Below, piece after piece: positions 25,768 through 34,358 of a stretch of 64,000 bases of DNA (positions are counted from its first letter, which is position 1; every line of letters begins with the position of its first letter). The stretch lies in contig JAAZOD010000009.1 in assembly GCA_012797975.1 (NCBI GenBank), forward strand, positions 62,001-126,000. Direction: 5' to 3'. The position numbers and the translations under genes were made by a program. The stretch comes from Pelolinea sp. (GTDB lineage Bacteria > Chloroflexota > Anaerolineae > Anaerolineales > Anaerolineaceae). Below the pieces are notes generated by a model. The model saw nothing but the letters and a program-made list of their open reading frames with translations. It was not told where the DNA came from and did no database searches.

Positions 25768-27111
25768 CTATGCGAAGTATTGTGAATATCGCTCCCATAC
25801 CGCTGGAGCCAAACGTAACGCATCATGGATGATCTTTTCTTCATCCAAAACAAGGATTTTACCATCGCGCATGAGAAACTTTCCATCCACAACAGTGGCG
25901 GTAATCATGCTGTTTTGAAAACCAAAGATCAATTGCCAGGGCAAGTTCCCTGCTGTCAAAGGCGTATAAGGTTTGTAATCCACAAAGATGAGATCGGCTT
26001 TGGCGCCTTTCCGCAGGATACCGACTTCGCTTCCACTGAGTTTCTTCACCAGATTGGCGTTATTGGTCCATGCCATGCGGGCAATGCTATCAGCACCCAT
26101 CCTACGCGGGTCCCGATGGATCAATTTATGTGCAAAATAAGCCGCTTTCCATTCATCCCACATGGTATTGGAGAACCCATCGTTTCCCAAACAGACGGGG
26201 ATGCCCATGTGCAGCATGGATTCCACCTGCGGCAGCCCCACCGCATTATTCATGTTCGAACGCGGCTGATGTGAAACCCATGCTTCCTGCTCTTTGATGA
26301 TCTGCATTTCTTTTGCATCAATATGGACCGCATGCACAATGAGCGCATGGGAATTAAGGATATGGAAACTATCCAGCCGTTCGATGGTGCGTTTTCCACT
26401 GCGATACAAGCTGTCAAATTCATCCACCTGGTGTTCGGCAACATGGATATGAACACCAAATCCCTGCGGAATACTGGCTGCACAGTGTTCTAATGTGTCA
26501 TCGTTTAGCGTTAAACTGGCGTGCAGGCCAAATGTTGGAAAAATTCTCTCTGGCAATTCTCCAGCTTGATAACGTTTAATAAAGCGAATATTCTCATCAA
26601 TGCCGGCTTTTGCTTTTCCTTTTCCATCTCGATCGGTCACTTCATAGCAGGTCGATATGCGCAATCCGCTTTCCAGCGCTGCCTGGGCAATGTCATCCAG
26701 TGAACCGTCAATGGCGTTGGGTGAAGCATGATGATCGATCAGCGTGGTTGTGCCATGCCGAATGGCATCCAGCATGCTGACCAGCGCGGAGTAATAGACC
26801 GCTTCATGATCCAGCGCTTTATCCAGTTTCCACCATAATTTGTCCAGGATCTCAGGAAAATCTGCCGCAGGTTTGCCAGGTATGCTCATTCCTCGGGAAT
26901 ATGCGCCATAGAAATGAGTGTGCGCACAAATTGAGCCAGGCATCACATATTGTCCGCCGGCATCCACGACCTCTTCTTGTGGATAATCGATTTTTGTAAC
27001 AGGTTCATCTTTGATGTCCAGGATCGTATCACCTTGGATAAGTATTGAACCATTTTCGATGATCCGGTTGGGATCTTCACAGGTGATGATATTCGCATTT
27101 GTTATGATCAT
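25768..27111 (-). CDS. SsnA-like amidohydrolase / aminohydrolase (447 aa)
   Basis: A metal-dependent hydrolase of the amidohydrolase superfamily, closest in feel to SsnA and chlorohydrolase/guanine deaminase-like enzymes. Metal ligands are visible in ICAHTHFYGAYSRGM, HIHVAEHQVDE, IVHAVHIDA and CLGNDGFSNTMWDE, and a C-terminal composite beta domain closes with VDGKFLMRDGKI. The start is set at MIITNANIITCE (27111). SsnA is usually encoded beside molybdenum hydroxylases in purine-related clusters, which fits the operon some 5 kb downstream. It appears to be the first gene of the F420 group and is divergent from the M20 peptidase. Confidence 0.85.
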   Translation of the reverse strand: MIITNANIITCEDPNRIIENGSILIQGDTILDIKDEPVTKIDYPQEEVVDAGGQYVMPGSICAHTHFYGAYSRGMSIPGKPAADFPEILDKLWWKLDKALDHEAVYYSALVSMLDAIRHGTTTLIDHHASPNAIDGSLDDIAQAALESGLRISTCYEVTDRDGKGKAKAGIDENIRFIKRYQAGELPERIFPTFGLHASLTLNDDTLEHCAASIPQGFGVHIHVAEHQVDEFDSLYRSGKRTIERLDSFHILNSHALIVHAVHIDAKEMQIIKEQEAWVSHQPRSNMNNAVGLPQVESMLHMGIPVCLGNDGFSNTMWDEWKAAYFAHKLIHRDPRRMGADSIARMAWTNNANLVKKLSGSEVGILRKGAKADLIFVDYKPYTPLTAGNLPWQLIFGFQNSMITATVVDGKFLMRDGKILVLDEEKIIHDALRLAPAVWERYSQYFA

Positions 27112-27179
27112 GATTTTTCTGCCCTCGGTTACAAAATATTGTAGCATAGCGCAAAAAAACAGGTTTCTTTATTCTGTAA

Positions 27180-27185
27180 TATAAT
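27180..27185 (+). promoter_or_regulatory. -10 element for the M20 peptidase gene
   Basis: A consensus TATAAT lies 26 nt before the ATG at 27212, in the divergent spacer shared with the SsnA-like gene. No good -35 was found at the usual distance. Confidence 0.4.
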
Positions 27186-27211
27186 CTGCCTATCTGCGCA
27201 TGGAGAGAATA

Positions 27212-28594
27212 ATGACAAACAATACACAACTGAATAAAGCAATCGATGCATTCCAATCCAACTATCAGGGTCATTTTAACAAATTCATTGATTTCTTAAA
27301 GATCCCCTCCATCTCTGCCGATTCGCAGAACAGCGAGGACATTCAAAAAGCCGCCCAATGGCTTGCGAATTATCTAAGAAATATGGGAATGGATGCTGTC
27401 CAAATCTTCCCTACCAAAAGGTATCCAATTGTATATGGAGAATATCTGAAAGCCGGATCGAACAAACCAACCGTCTTGATCTATGGTCATTATGATGTTC
27501 AACCCCCGGATCCCATGAACGAGTGGAAAAGCGGGCCATTTGATCCGATCGTGAACGGTGATTTGCTGGTTGCACGCGGCGCGTCGGATATGAAAGGTCA
27601 GATCCTTGCTGGACTATACGCAATCGAGTCACTGCTGGCTGTCGATGCCCTCAATGTAAATCTGAAATTTATCTATGAAGGGGAAGAAGAGATTGGTTCT
27701 CCTTCCATCGTTGATTTCCTGCGCGATCACACTGCATTGTTGAAATCTGATTTTGTTCTCAACCTGGATGCTGGCATGGTGGGAGAAAATGCTCCGACCA
27801 TCGTCTATGGATTGCGCGGATTGGCTTATTTCGAAATCTACGTACAGGGCCCCGATCATGATCTGCATTCGGGGTTATTTGGGGGTGTCGTTTATAATCC
27901 TGCCCAAGCGCTGGCTGAGTTGATTGCCGGGATGAAAGATAAAAACGGGAGGATCACGCTGCCCGGATTCTATGACTCTGTGATCCCCCTTTCAGAAGAT
28001 GAACGGAAAGAACTAGCCCGATTGAATATTGATGATGAATTTTACAAAGAACAGACCGGCGTTGAAAAATTGTTCGGAGAAGCAGGTTACACAGCCATCG
28101 AACAAGTAGGCGCCCGGCCTACTCTGGATGTAAATGGATTCAAATCCGGATATCTTGGTGAAGGCCCCAAGACCGTGATTCCTTCCACCGCGATGGCAAA
28201 GATCTCCATGCGTTTGGTGCCCAATCAAACTCCACAACTGGTGAACGAACAATTGAACGCATACATGAAAGCTCATGCACCGGAAGAGGTTAAGTGGAAA
28301 GTGATTCAACTTTCCAGCGACCCCGCCAGTGTTGCAGATCCCAATTATTTTGCAACGCAAACCTTTGCCAGAGCGCTGAAAGAAGTTTGGGGTGTTGATC
28401 CGATCTACAAACGTGAAGGTGGTAGCATTCCGATTGTTTCTCATATGAAGAATTTTTTGGGAACCGAATCTGTGTTAAGTGGTTTCTGCCTGCCGGGTGA
28501 CCTGATTCACAGCCCCAATGAACATCTCCACCTTCCCACCTGGAAGAAGGGCATTCTGGCAACCATCCACTTCCTGTACGAATTGGGAGAATAA
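27212..28594 (+). CDS. M20-family dipeptidase (460 aa)
   Basis: A cytoplasmic zinc metallopeptidase that cleaves dipeptides or acylated amino acids. Metal-site motifs are YGHYDVQPPDP, GASDMKGQ, EGEEEIGSPS and the C-terminal HSPNEHL; the dimerisation domain lies between about residues 210 and 360 (DLHSGLFGGVVYNPAQAL). The ATG at 27212 is preferred over 27200 because GGAGAG precedes it at the right distance. It leads a run of + strand genes continuing to 32812. Confidence 0.92.
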   Translation: MTNNTQLNKAIDAFQSNYQGHFNKFIDFLKIPSISADSQNSEDIQKAAQWLANYLRNMGMDAVQIFPTKRYPIVYGEYLKAGSNKPTVLIYGHYDVQPPDPMNEWKSGPFDPIVNGDLLVARGASDMKGQILAGLYAIESLLAVDALNVNLKFIYEGEEEIGSPSIVDFLRDHTALLKSDFVLNLDAGMVGENAPTIVYGLRGLAYFEIYVQGPDHDLHSGLFGGVVYNPAQALAELIAGMKDKNGRITLPGFYDSVIPLSEDERKELARLNIDDEFYKEQTGVEKLFGEAGYTAIEQVGARPTLDVNGFKSGYLGEGPKTVIPSTAMAKISMRLVPNQTPQLVNEQLNAYMKAHAPEEVKWKVIQLSSDPASVADPNYFATQTFARALKEVWGVDPIYKREGGSIPIVSHMKNFLGTESVLSGFCLPGDLIHSPNEHLHLPTWKKGILATIHFLYELGE

Positions 28595-28599
28595 ACGAA

Positions 28600-29490
28600 A
28601 TGGCCGAAAAGAGTTCCGCCAAACTGGAGAGCTACGGTGGCCAGGCTTTAATTGAAGGGATTTTAATGCGCGGCAAAAAATATTTGACCGCTGCCTTCCG
28701 AATGCCGGATGGTTCAATTGAAGTGGTCGAAGAAAAATTGACTGGCATCTATACAAAAAGGATCAAGGATATTCCCTTCTTGCGCGGCCTGATTGTTCTC
28801 TGGGATTCCCTGGTTTTGGGAATGAAATATTTGACGATTTCTTCCAATAAACAGATACAGGAAGAGGAAGAAAAGATCGAAGGCCCGGCATTGTATCTGA
28901 CACTGGCATTTTCACTTCTGATCGGCTTGGTCATCTTCTTTCTCCTGCCCACATTGTTAATGCAGTTGTTATATAAAACAACCCATCTTTCCTCCATTGC
29001 CATTAACCTCATCGAGGGAGTTGTGCGCATGGCAATCATGATCCTCTATCTTACGTTGATCCAGAGAATGGAAGATATCAAAAGGGTTTTCTCCTATCAT
29101 GGTGCTGAACATAAAACGATCCATGCCTATGAAAATGGTGATGCGCTGGATGTAAAGTCCATCCAAAAATATTCCACCGCTCATCCACGCTGTGGTACCT
29201 CCTTCCTGGTAACGGTGATGATCATTTCTATTTTGGTTTTTTCAGTGGTCTCGACCCCCAATGTCGGATTGCGTTTATTAAGCCGCATCGTGCTGATACC
29301 CATTGTGGCAATGATCTCCTATGAAGTGATCCGGTTGTTAGGAAAATATGAGAAGAATCCCATAGTCAGGATTATTGCCAAACCAAACCTCTGGCTGCAG
29401 AGTCTTACGACCAATCAACCGACTGATGAGATGGTAGAAGTAGCTGTGCAAGCCTTTAATCGGTTGCTTGCGCTGGAAAAAATGGAATGA
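28600..29490 (+). CDS. DUF1385 (YqhQ-like) membrane protein (296 aa)
   Basis: A conserved integral membrane protein of unknown function. The family pattern is clear: YGGQALIEGILMRG at the N-terminus, YHGAEHKTIHAYE, and HPRCGTSFLVTV. Hydrophobic segments occur at about residues 95-125, 140-155, 200-225 and 230-250. It starts 5 nt after the peptidase stop and is followed by the YqeY gene. Confidence 0.9.
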   Translation: MAEKSSAKLESYGGQALIEGILMRGKKYLTAAFRMPDGSIEVVEEKLTGIYTKRIKDIPFLRGLIVLWDSLVLGMKYLTISSNKQIQEEEEKIEGPALYLTLAFSLLIGLVIFFLLPTLLMQLLYKTTHLSSIAINLIEGVVRMAIMILYLTLIQRMEDIKRVFSYHGAEHKTIHAYENGDALDVKSIQKYSTAHPRCGTSFLVTVMIISILVFSVVSTPNVGLRLLSRIVLIPIVAMISYEVIRLLGKYEKNPIVRIIAKPNLWLQSLTTNQPTDEMVEVAVQAFNRLLALEKME

Positions 29491-29512
29491 GAAAAAAAGA
29501 GGAAGGTCGATT

Positions 29513-29959
29513 ATGAAAATCGTTGACAAGATTGAACAAGATATGTTCAACGCGATGAAAGAGAAAGACGCTGATACGGTACGCGCTTTGCGGATGGCAT
29601 TGTCCTCTATAAAATATGCTGCAAAAGAAAAACGCGGGGAATTGGATGAACTTGCCATCATCGCCGTTTTACAGAAAGAGGTCAAAATCCGTCAGGAGAC
29701 AATCGAAGAAGCAAAAAAAGGAAATCGCCAGGATATTATCGATGAAAATACACGGGATATTAAGATCCTGGAAAGATACCTGCCCCAACCACTTTCAGAA
29801 GCGGAGTTGGATGCGCTTGTGCAAAAAATCATCAAAGAGACCGGCGCTCAATCCATGAAAGAAATGGGAAAAGTAATGCAAGTTGCAGTGCAAGAAGTGA
29901 ACGGTCGCGCCCCGAATAATGTGATCAGTCAATCGATTCGGAAATTTCTTGCGGGATAA
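29513..29959 (+). CDS. GatB/YqeY domain protein (148 aa)
   Basis: A small helical protein related to the tRNA-binding tail of GatB. It has the YqeY features: RMALSSIKYAAKEKRGELD, LQKEVKIRQETIEEAKKGNR, ILERYLPQPLSEAEL and GKVMQVAVQEVNGRAPNNVI. The start at 29513 follows AGGAAGG; the longer in-frame version lacks a ribosome site and overlaps the DUF1385 gene. Exact role is unsettled, though a tRNA amidation link is often suggested. It lies 3 nt before the PgpH-like gene. Confidence 0.9.
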   Translation: MKIVDKIEQDMFNAMKEKDADTVRALRMALSSIKYAAKEKRGELDELAIIAVLQKEVKIRQETIEEAKKGNRQDIIDENTRDIKILERYLPQPLSEAELDALVQKIIKETGAQSMKEMGKVMQVAVQEVNGRAPNNVISQSIRKFLAG

Positions 29960-29962
29960 TCC

Positions 29963-32014
29963 ATGGATAAAATACAGTCGAAGTTTAGCCCCAAAATACT
30001 TCTGACTTTTCTGATTTTTGCCGCGTTCTGCTATGCTTCATTGATATTACCCTTTACCTACCGTCAATCACCGGTATCTTTAAGCGTGGGAAGCGTATCA
30101 ACGCAGGATATCCGTGCACCGCAAACCTTTTCATTTATCAGTGAGACTCTGACGGAAAATGCGCGTGATCAAGCCGAGCAGTCGGTAATGCCCATCTATC
30201 TGGCTGCCGATCCCACCATCAGCCGTCAGCAGCTTGAACGCATGAAAGCTGTTCTCAATTACGTCAGTTCCGTGCGTTCGGATGAATTTGCCACCCAGGA
30301 ACAAAAAATCGCAGACCTTCAGGCAATTGATAACATTACCATCACAACCGAAATGGCAACCAATATTCTGACCTTCGGTCAAGATAAATGGCAAGAAATA
30401 CAAAATGAAACCTTGTTCGTACTGGAAGAGGTGATGCGCAGCACCATTCGTGAGGATCAGATCACGCAGGCCAAGCGCAGTGTTCTGCCCTTGATTAGTT
30501 ATTCCTTCACCTCGGCAGAAACGGAAGTCATCAACTCATTGGTTACCCCCATGGTAACCGCCAACAGTTTATTCAGCAGTGATAAGACCAATGAAGCTAT
30601 CGAACAAGCCCGCGCAGAGGTGGAACCGGTTTCGAAAACCTATATGGCTGGTGAAACGATCGTCTCCACCGGCCAGGTGATCACGCCGGTTATCTGGGAA
30701 GCGTTGCAGGAATTGGGGTTGATCTCTCCGCAGAGCACCATGCTGAAGTATATATCTTCGGCATTGCTGATATTCTCTGTGGTGATCATGGAATATATCT
30801 ACGTATTTCGCTATCGCAAAAATCTGATGGATACTGATTTCCGATCCCTTGTCACCATACTCGCTTTGTATTTGGTTTTTCTATACCTGGCGCGCATCTT
30901 CATATTGAATCGTGCGGTCGTTCCCTATATTTTCCCCATTGCCGCATTTGGATTAACCATCTCCAGTCTGATCAATTATGAAGTCGGTATCATCTTTTCT
31001 ATCGGGTTGAGCACACTCACTGCATATGGGCAGAGCAATTCGGTGGAACTGACTCTGTTCTATATCATTGCCAGTATTGTCGCCATTTTCATATTACAGC
31101 GCGGGCGGAGAATCACGGTTTTCTTTTATTCTGGTTTGGTCCTTGGATTGGTTGGAGCTGCAACAGTAGTGTCCTATCGTTTGATTTCTGCGTATTTTGA
31201 TATGGAAGGCATCTTGACCTTAATTGGTGCTTCGTTCTTGAACGGTATGGCATCGGTAAGTCTAACGCTGATCCTGCAATATGCTGTTGCATCTCTGTTG
31301 GGCAAGACCACCGCATTACAGTTGATGGATCTTTCCAGACCAGATCACCCATTGTTGCAATTGATCATGACCAATGCACCCGGCACTTATCAGCATAGTC
31401 TACAGGTAGCAAATCTGGCGGAACAAGCCGCACGCAGCATCGATGCTGACCCACTGTTAACCAGGGTTGGTGCTCTATATCATGATGCAGGTAAAGCATT
31501 AAATCCCGCATTCTTTATCGAAAACCAGGTGACCGGAAATCTGGATGCCCATGATGATCTCGATCCGGCAGAAACTGCCACTACTATCATCAAACATGTG
31601 GAAGATGGATTGAAGCTTGCACATGAATATCGGCTCCCACCCGAGGTAGAAACATTCATCTCGGAACATCATGGAAAATCAACCACAAAATATCAACTCA
31701 GCAAAGCCAAAGAACAGTTGAAAGACGGCAAAGAAGTGGATTTATCCAAATTCGAATACCCAGGTCCCAATCCACACACCAGAGAGACAGCCATTTTGAT
31801 GATGGCCGATAAAGTAGAAGCTCGTGCCCGAGCAGAAATACCAAAAACGGATGAAGAGATCACAAAATTGGTTGAAACATCCATTGATACATTGTTGCAT
31901 GATAAATTCCTGGATAATACCAGTTTGTCCATGAAGAACATTCAGGCTATTAAGGAATCCTTTTTCCAAACCTTGAAAAATACGTATCACCACAGGTTAA
32001 AATACCCAAAATGA
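29963..32014 (+). CDS. PgpH-like 7TM-HD phosphodiesterase, probably c-di-AMP specific (683 aa)
   Basis: A membrane phosphodiesterase. One N-terminal helix (residues 12-31) leads into an extracellular 7TMR-HDED domain of about 230 residues, then seven hydrophobic segments (about 265-450), and a cytoplasmic HD domain with TYQHSLQVANLAEQAA, LYHDAGKALNP and SEHHGK. In Firmicutes this architecture hydrolyses cyclic di-AMP. The gene overlaps ybeY by 4 nt, the same PgpH-YbeY-DgkA order as in Firmicutes, which supports the assignment. Confidence 0.9.
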   Translation: MDKIQSKFSPKILLTFLIFAAFCYASLILPFTYRQSPVSLSVGSVSTQDIRAPQTFSFISETLTENARDQAEQSVMPIYLAADPTISRQQLERMKAVLNYVSSVRSDEFATQEQKIADLQAIDNITITTEMATNILTFGQDKWQEIQNETLFVLEEVMRSTIREDQITQAKRSVLPLISYSFTSAETEVINSLVTPMVTANSLFSSDKTNEAIEQARAEVEPVSKTYMAGETIVSTGQVITPVIWEALQELGLISPQSTMLKYISSALLIFSVVIMEYIYVFRYRKNLMDTDFRSLVTILALYLVFLYLARIFILNRAVVPYIFPIAAFGLTISSLINYEVGIIFSIGLSTLTAYGQSNSVELTLFYIIASIVAIFILQRGRRITVFFYSGLVLGLVGAATVVSYRLISAYFDMEGILTLIGASFLNGMASVSLTLILQYAVASLLGKTTALQLMDLSRPDHPLLQLIMTNAPGTYQHSLQVANLAEQAARSIDADPLLTRVGALYHDAGKALNPAFFIENQVTGNLDAHDDLDPAETATTIIKHVEDGLKLAHEYRLPPEVETFISEHHGKSTTKYQLSKAKEQLKDGKEVDLSKFEYPGPNPHTRETAILMMADKVEARARAEIPKTDEEITKLVETSIDTLLHDKFLDNTSLSMKNIQAIKESFFQTLKNTYHHRLKYPK

Positions 32015-32451
32015 TAGAGATTATTTACCCACCAGTTTTCATGGCACGAATTAAATTAGGAAATTTTCGGAAGTGTGCAGCTACCGTGATGCAGTTGTTG
32101 CATTTGCAGAACAAAGCGATCACCGTCAAGATTTGCAGTGACGCAGAAATGCAATCTTTCAATAAAACATATCGTGGCATCGATCAGACAACGGATGTGC
32201 TCTCTTTTTCACTGGATTTCAAAGAACCCCAATCCAACGAAGATTATCTGGGCGACATCATCATCTCCTATCAAACAGCAAAAAAACAAGCCAAAGAACA
32301 TCAGCAATCTTGGGAAAATGAAATGATATTCCTGTTGATTCATGGTTTGTTGCATTTGTCAGGATATGATCACGAGACACTTTTGGATGAAAAAAAGATG
32401 TTTGCCTTGCAAGATAAAATCTTCCGACAAGTAACAGGGAAAAATGAATAA
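32011..32451 (+). CDS. ybeY: rRNA maturation endoribonuclease YbeY (146 aa)
   Basis: A zinc-dependent RNase involved in 16S rRNA 3'-end processing and ribosome quality control. The metal-binding motif HGLLHLSGYDHE (H-x3-H-x5-H) is present, preceded by the conserved YRGIDQTTDVLSFS and LGDIIIS segments. Its start overlaps the PgpH stop and its stop overlaps the dgkA start by 8 nt, so these three genes are translationally linked. Confidence 0.95.
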   Translation: MIEIIYPPVFMARIKLGNFRKCAATVMQLLHLQNKAITVKICSDAEMQSFNKTYRGIDQTTDVLSFSLDFKEPQSNEDYLGDIIISYQTAKKQAKEHQQSWENEMIFLLIHGLLHLSGYDHETLLDEKKMFALQDKIFRQVTGKNE

Positions 32452-32812
32452 CAAATACACCATTTGGGAATCTTTTCATTTTGCATTTGAAGGTTTTCGC
32501 TATGCTCTCCAAACGCAAAGAAATCTTCGCATTCAACTGATTGTGGCGGTTGCGGTCATAGCCATCAGCACTTTTTTACCAATGCAATTAATCGAATGGG
32601 CACTCTTATTTGTGCTGATCGCTCTTGTCATTGTTGCTGAAATTCTCAACACGGCTATCGAAAAAACTATTGATTTAATTGTAAAAGAGTTCGATCCGTT
32701 GGCAAAGACCATTAAGGATCTCAGTGCGGCGGCGGTTCTGTTTATAGCATTTACAACAGTGATCGTGGGTTCCTTGATTTATCTTCCGAAATTACTTGCC
32801 TTTCTTAAATAA
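32444..32812 (+). CDS. dgkA: Diacylglycerol/undecaprenol kinase family protein (122 aa)
   Basis: A small inner-membrane lipid kinase. The family signature EILNTAIEKTIDLIV is complete, with three hydrophobic helices (about 33-47, 50-68 and 95-117) and the amphipathic N-terminal segment WESFHFAFEGFRYALQTQRN. In Gram-positive-type genomes this protein usually phosphorylates undecaprenol rather than diacylglycerol. Last gene of the + strand run before a strong terminator. Confidence 0.92.
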   Translation: MNNKYTIWESFHFAFEGFRYALQTQRNLRIQLIVAVAVIAISTFLPMQLIEWALLFVLIALVIVAEILNTAIEKTIDLIVKEFDPLAKTIKDLSAAAVLFIAFTTVIVGSLIYLPKLLAFLK

Positions 32813-32842
32813 AAATGGTGGATGAACACATCCACCATTTTT
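32812..32842. terminator. Bidirectional Rho-independent terminator
   Basis: A perfect 13-bp stem, AAAATGGTGGATG (32812-32824) with CATCCACCATTTT (32829-32841), has a 4-nt loop and A/T runs on both sides. It separates the converging dgkA and response-regulator genes and can serve both strands. Confidence 0.9.
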
Positions 32843-32846
32843 ATGG

Positions 32847-33503
32847 TCAATTCAGATAATCTTTGAGATTGTGCTCAACCGCATAAGCAGCCGCCTCTGC
32901 GCGATTGCTTACATTGAGTTTGGAAAGGATGCTGCTTACATAGTTGCGCACAGTCCCCTCACCCAGAAAGAGATTTTGGGCAATATCCCGGTTGGTCTTT
33001 CCTTCAGAAACAAGCTTGAGCACCATTTTTTCTTGCTGACTTAAACTGGAGAAAGCAGAAGCTTCTTCTTCTCGTACAGCTTTTCTCACTTCTTGAAAAA
33101 CACGCTGTGTTACTGCAGGGTCAAGAGAAGCCTCTCCACGTGCAACAGATTCAATGGAATTGATGAGATCCTTGGCATTGATTTGCTTGAGCACATAGCC
33201 TGAAGCACCTGCTTTGATAGCGGAGAAGAGCATTTCATCTTCCGCGAAGGATGTCAGCATGATCACTTTAGTACTAGGGAATTTTTTACAGATTTGTTCG
33301 CAAGCTTCGATCCCAGACATTCCTGGAAGACGAATATCCATTAAAACGATGTCGGGTTTATGCGTTTCTACTTTCTTAATGGCATCCAGCGCATTATCGG
33401 CTTGAGCAACCACCTCATATTGCGAGTTTTGTTCTAAAAGAGAAATTAATCCCAACCTGACGACTTCATGGTCGTCCACAATCATGATCTTACTTTTCGG
33501 CAT
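32847..33503 (-). CDS. NarL/FixJ-family response regulator (218 aa)
   Basis: A two-component transcription factor. The receiver domain has the acidic pocket DD (10-11), phospho-acceptor D56 in LMDIRLPG, and a conserved Thr and Lys (MLTSFAED; YVLKQ). The C-terminal LuxR-type helix-turn-helix reads KTNRDIAQNLFLGEGTVRNY. No histidine kinase gene lies nearby, so it is an orphan here and its signal is unknown. Confidence 0.92.
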   Translation of the reverse strand: MPKSKIMIVDDHEVVRLGLISLLEQNSQYEVVAQADNALDAIKKVETHKPDIVLMDIRLPGMSGIEACEQICKKFPSTKVIMLTSFAEDEMLFSAIKAGASGYVLKQINAKDLINSIESVARGEASLDPAVTQRVFQEVRKAVREEEASAFSSLSQQEKMVLKLVSEGKTNRDIAQNLFLGEGTVRNYVSSILSKLNVSNRAEAAAYAVEHNLKDYLN

Positions 33504-33518
33504 TCAACCTCCATATCA

Positions 33519-34283
33519 TTAGATTTTTATTTCCAGTGTTACTGGACAATGATCAGATCCGAGGACCTCATCATGGATGGTCACATCTACAATCTTTTCT
33601 TCCAGTGATGAAGAAACTAGGTAATAATCCAACCGCCAGCCAATATTTCGCTCTCTGGCTTTAAAACGATAGGTCCACCACGAATATTGTACTTTATCAG
33701 GATGACGTTTGCGAAATATGTCAATCAGGTCATGCTCAAGATAATGGTCAATCCATACCCTTTCTTCGGGCAAGAAACCGGTATTTTTCTCGTTTTCTTT
33801 GGGATTCTTGAGATCTATTTCGCGATGTGCGGTATTGAAATCACCAGTAATGATGACCTGTTTCCCTTCACCGTGCAGCGCATCGCAAATCTTCAGCAGT
33901 TCTGCGTAAAAATCCAACTTGAAAGGAACCCGTTCATTTTCCTGGCCGCCATTCGGGAAATAGCTATTGAAAAGTTCAAAACCAGGATAACTGGTTCGAA
34001 TCACACGGCCTTCAATATCGAAGCGCTCAATGCCCAGTCCTTTGATTATTTTTAACGGTTCATTCTTATAAAAAGTGGCAACACCGCTATATCCCGGCCG
34101 CTGGGCAGCATTCCAGATTACGGTGTATCCGAGATCGAGGATCGGTGCTAAATTCACTTGTTCAAGAGTTGCTTTCACTTCCTGCAGGCAAAGAACATCC
34201 GGTTGATATTCCCCTACCCAAATCGCAATATCTTTCTGAAGAGCTGCACGAATTCCGTTTATATTCCAGGTTGTAATTTTCAT
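33519..34283 (-). CDS. xth: Exodeoxyribonuclease III / AP endonuclease (254 aa)
   Basis: A base-excision repair nuclease. The active-site signatures are all present: TTWNINGIRAAL, LCLQEVKA, TGDFNTAHREIDL, WWTYRFKARERNIGWRLDY and SDHCPVTLEI. I place the start at ATG 34283 (MKITTW), three codons inside the longest frame. It is divergent from the LysM/M23 gene with a 75-nt spacer. Confidence 0.95.
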   Translation of the reverse strand: MKITTWNINGIRAALQKDIAIWVGEYQPDVLCLQEVKATLEQVNLAPILDLGYTVIWNAAQRPGYSGVATFYKNEPLKIIKGLGIERFDIEGRVIRTSYPGFELFNSYFPNGGQENERVPFKLDFYAELLKICDALHGEGKQVIITGDFNTAHREIDLKNPKENEKNTGFLPEERVWIDHYLEHDLIDIFRKRHPDKVQYSWWTYRFKARERNIGWRLDYYLVSSSLEEKIVDVTIHDEVLGSDHCPVTLEIKI

Positions 34284-34358
34284 TGTCACCACTGTGGTAA
34301 ACTTAATCGGCTTCTACTGGTTAATTGTAGCAGATTGGAAGCACATACACAAAACATT

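Noticed and set aside
13717-27147. Fo synthase (cofG/cofH) within the F420 cluster
   Set aside because: No radical SAM motif is present here; the only radical SAM gene in the window (59686) is of the B12-binding type.
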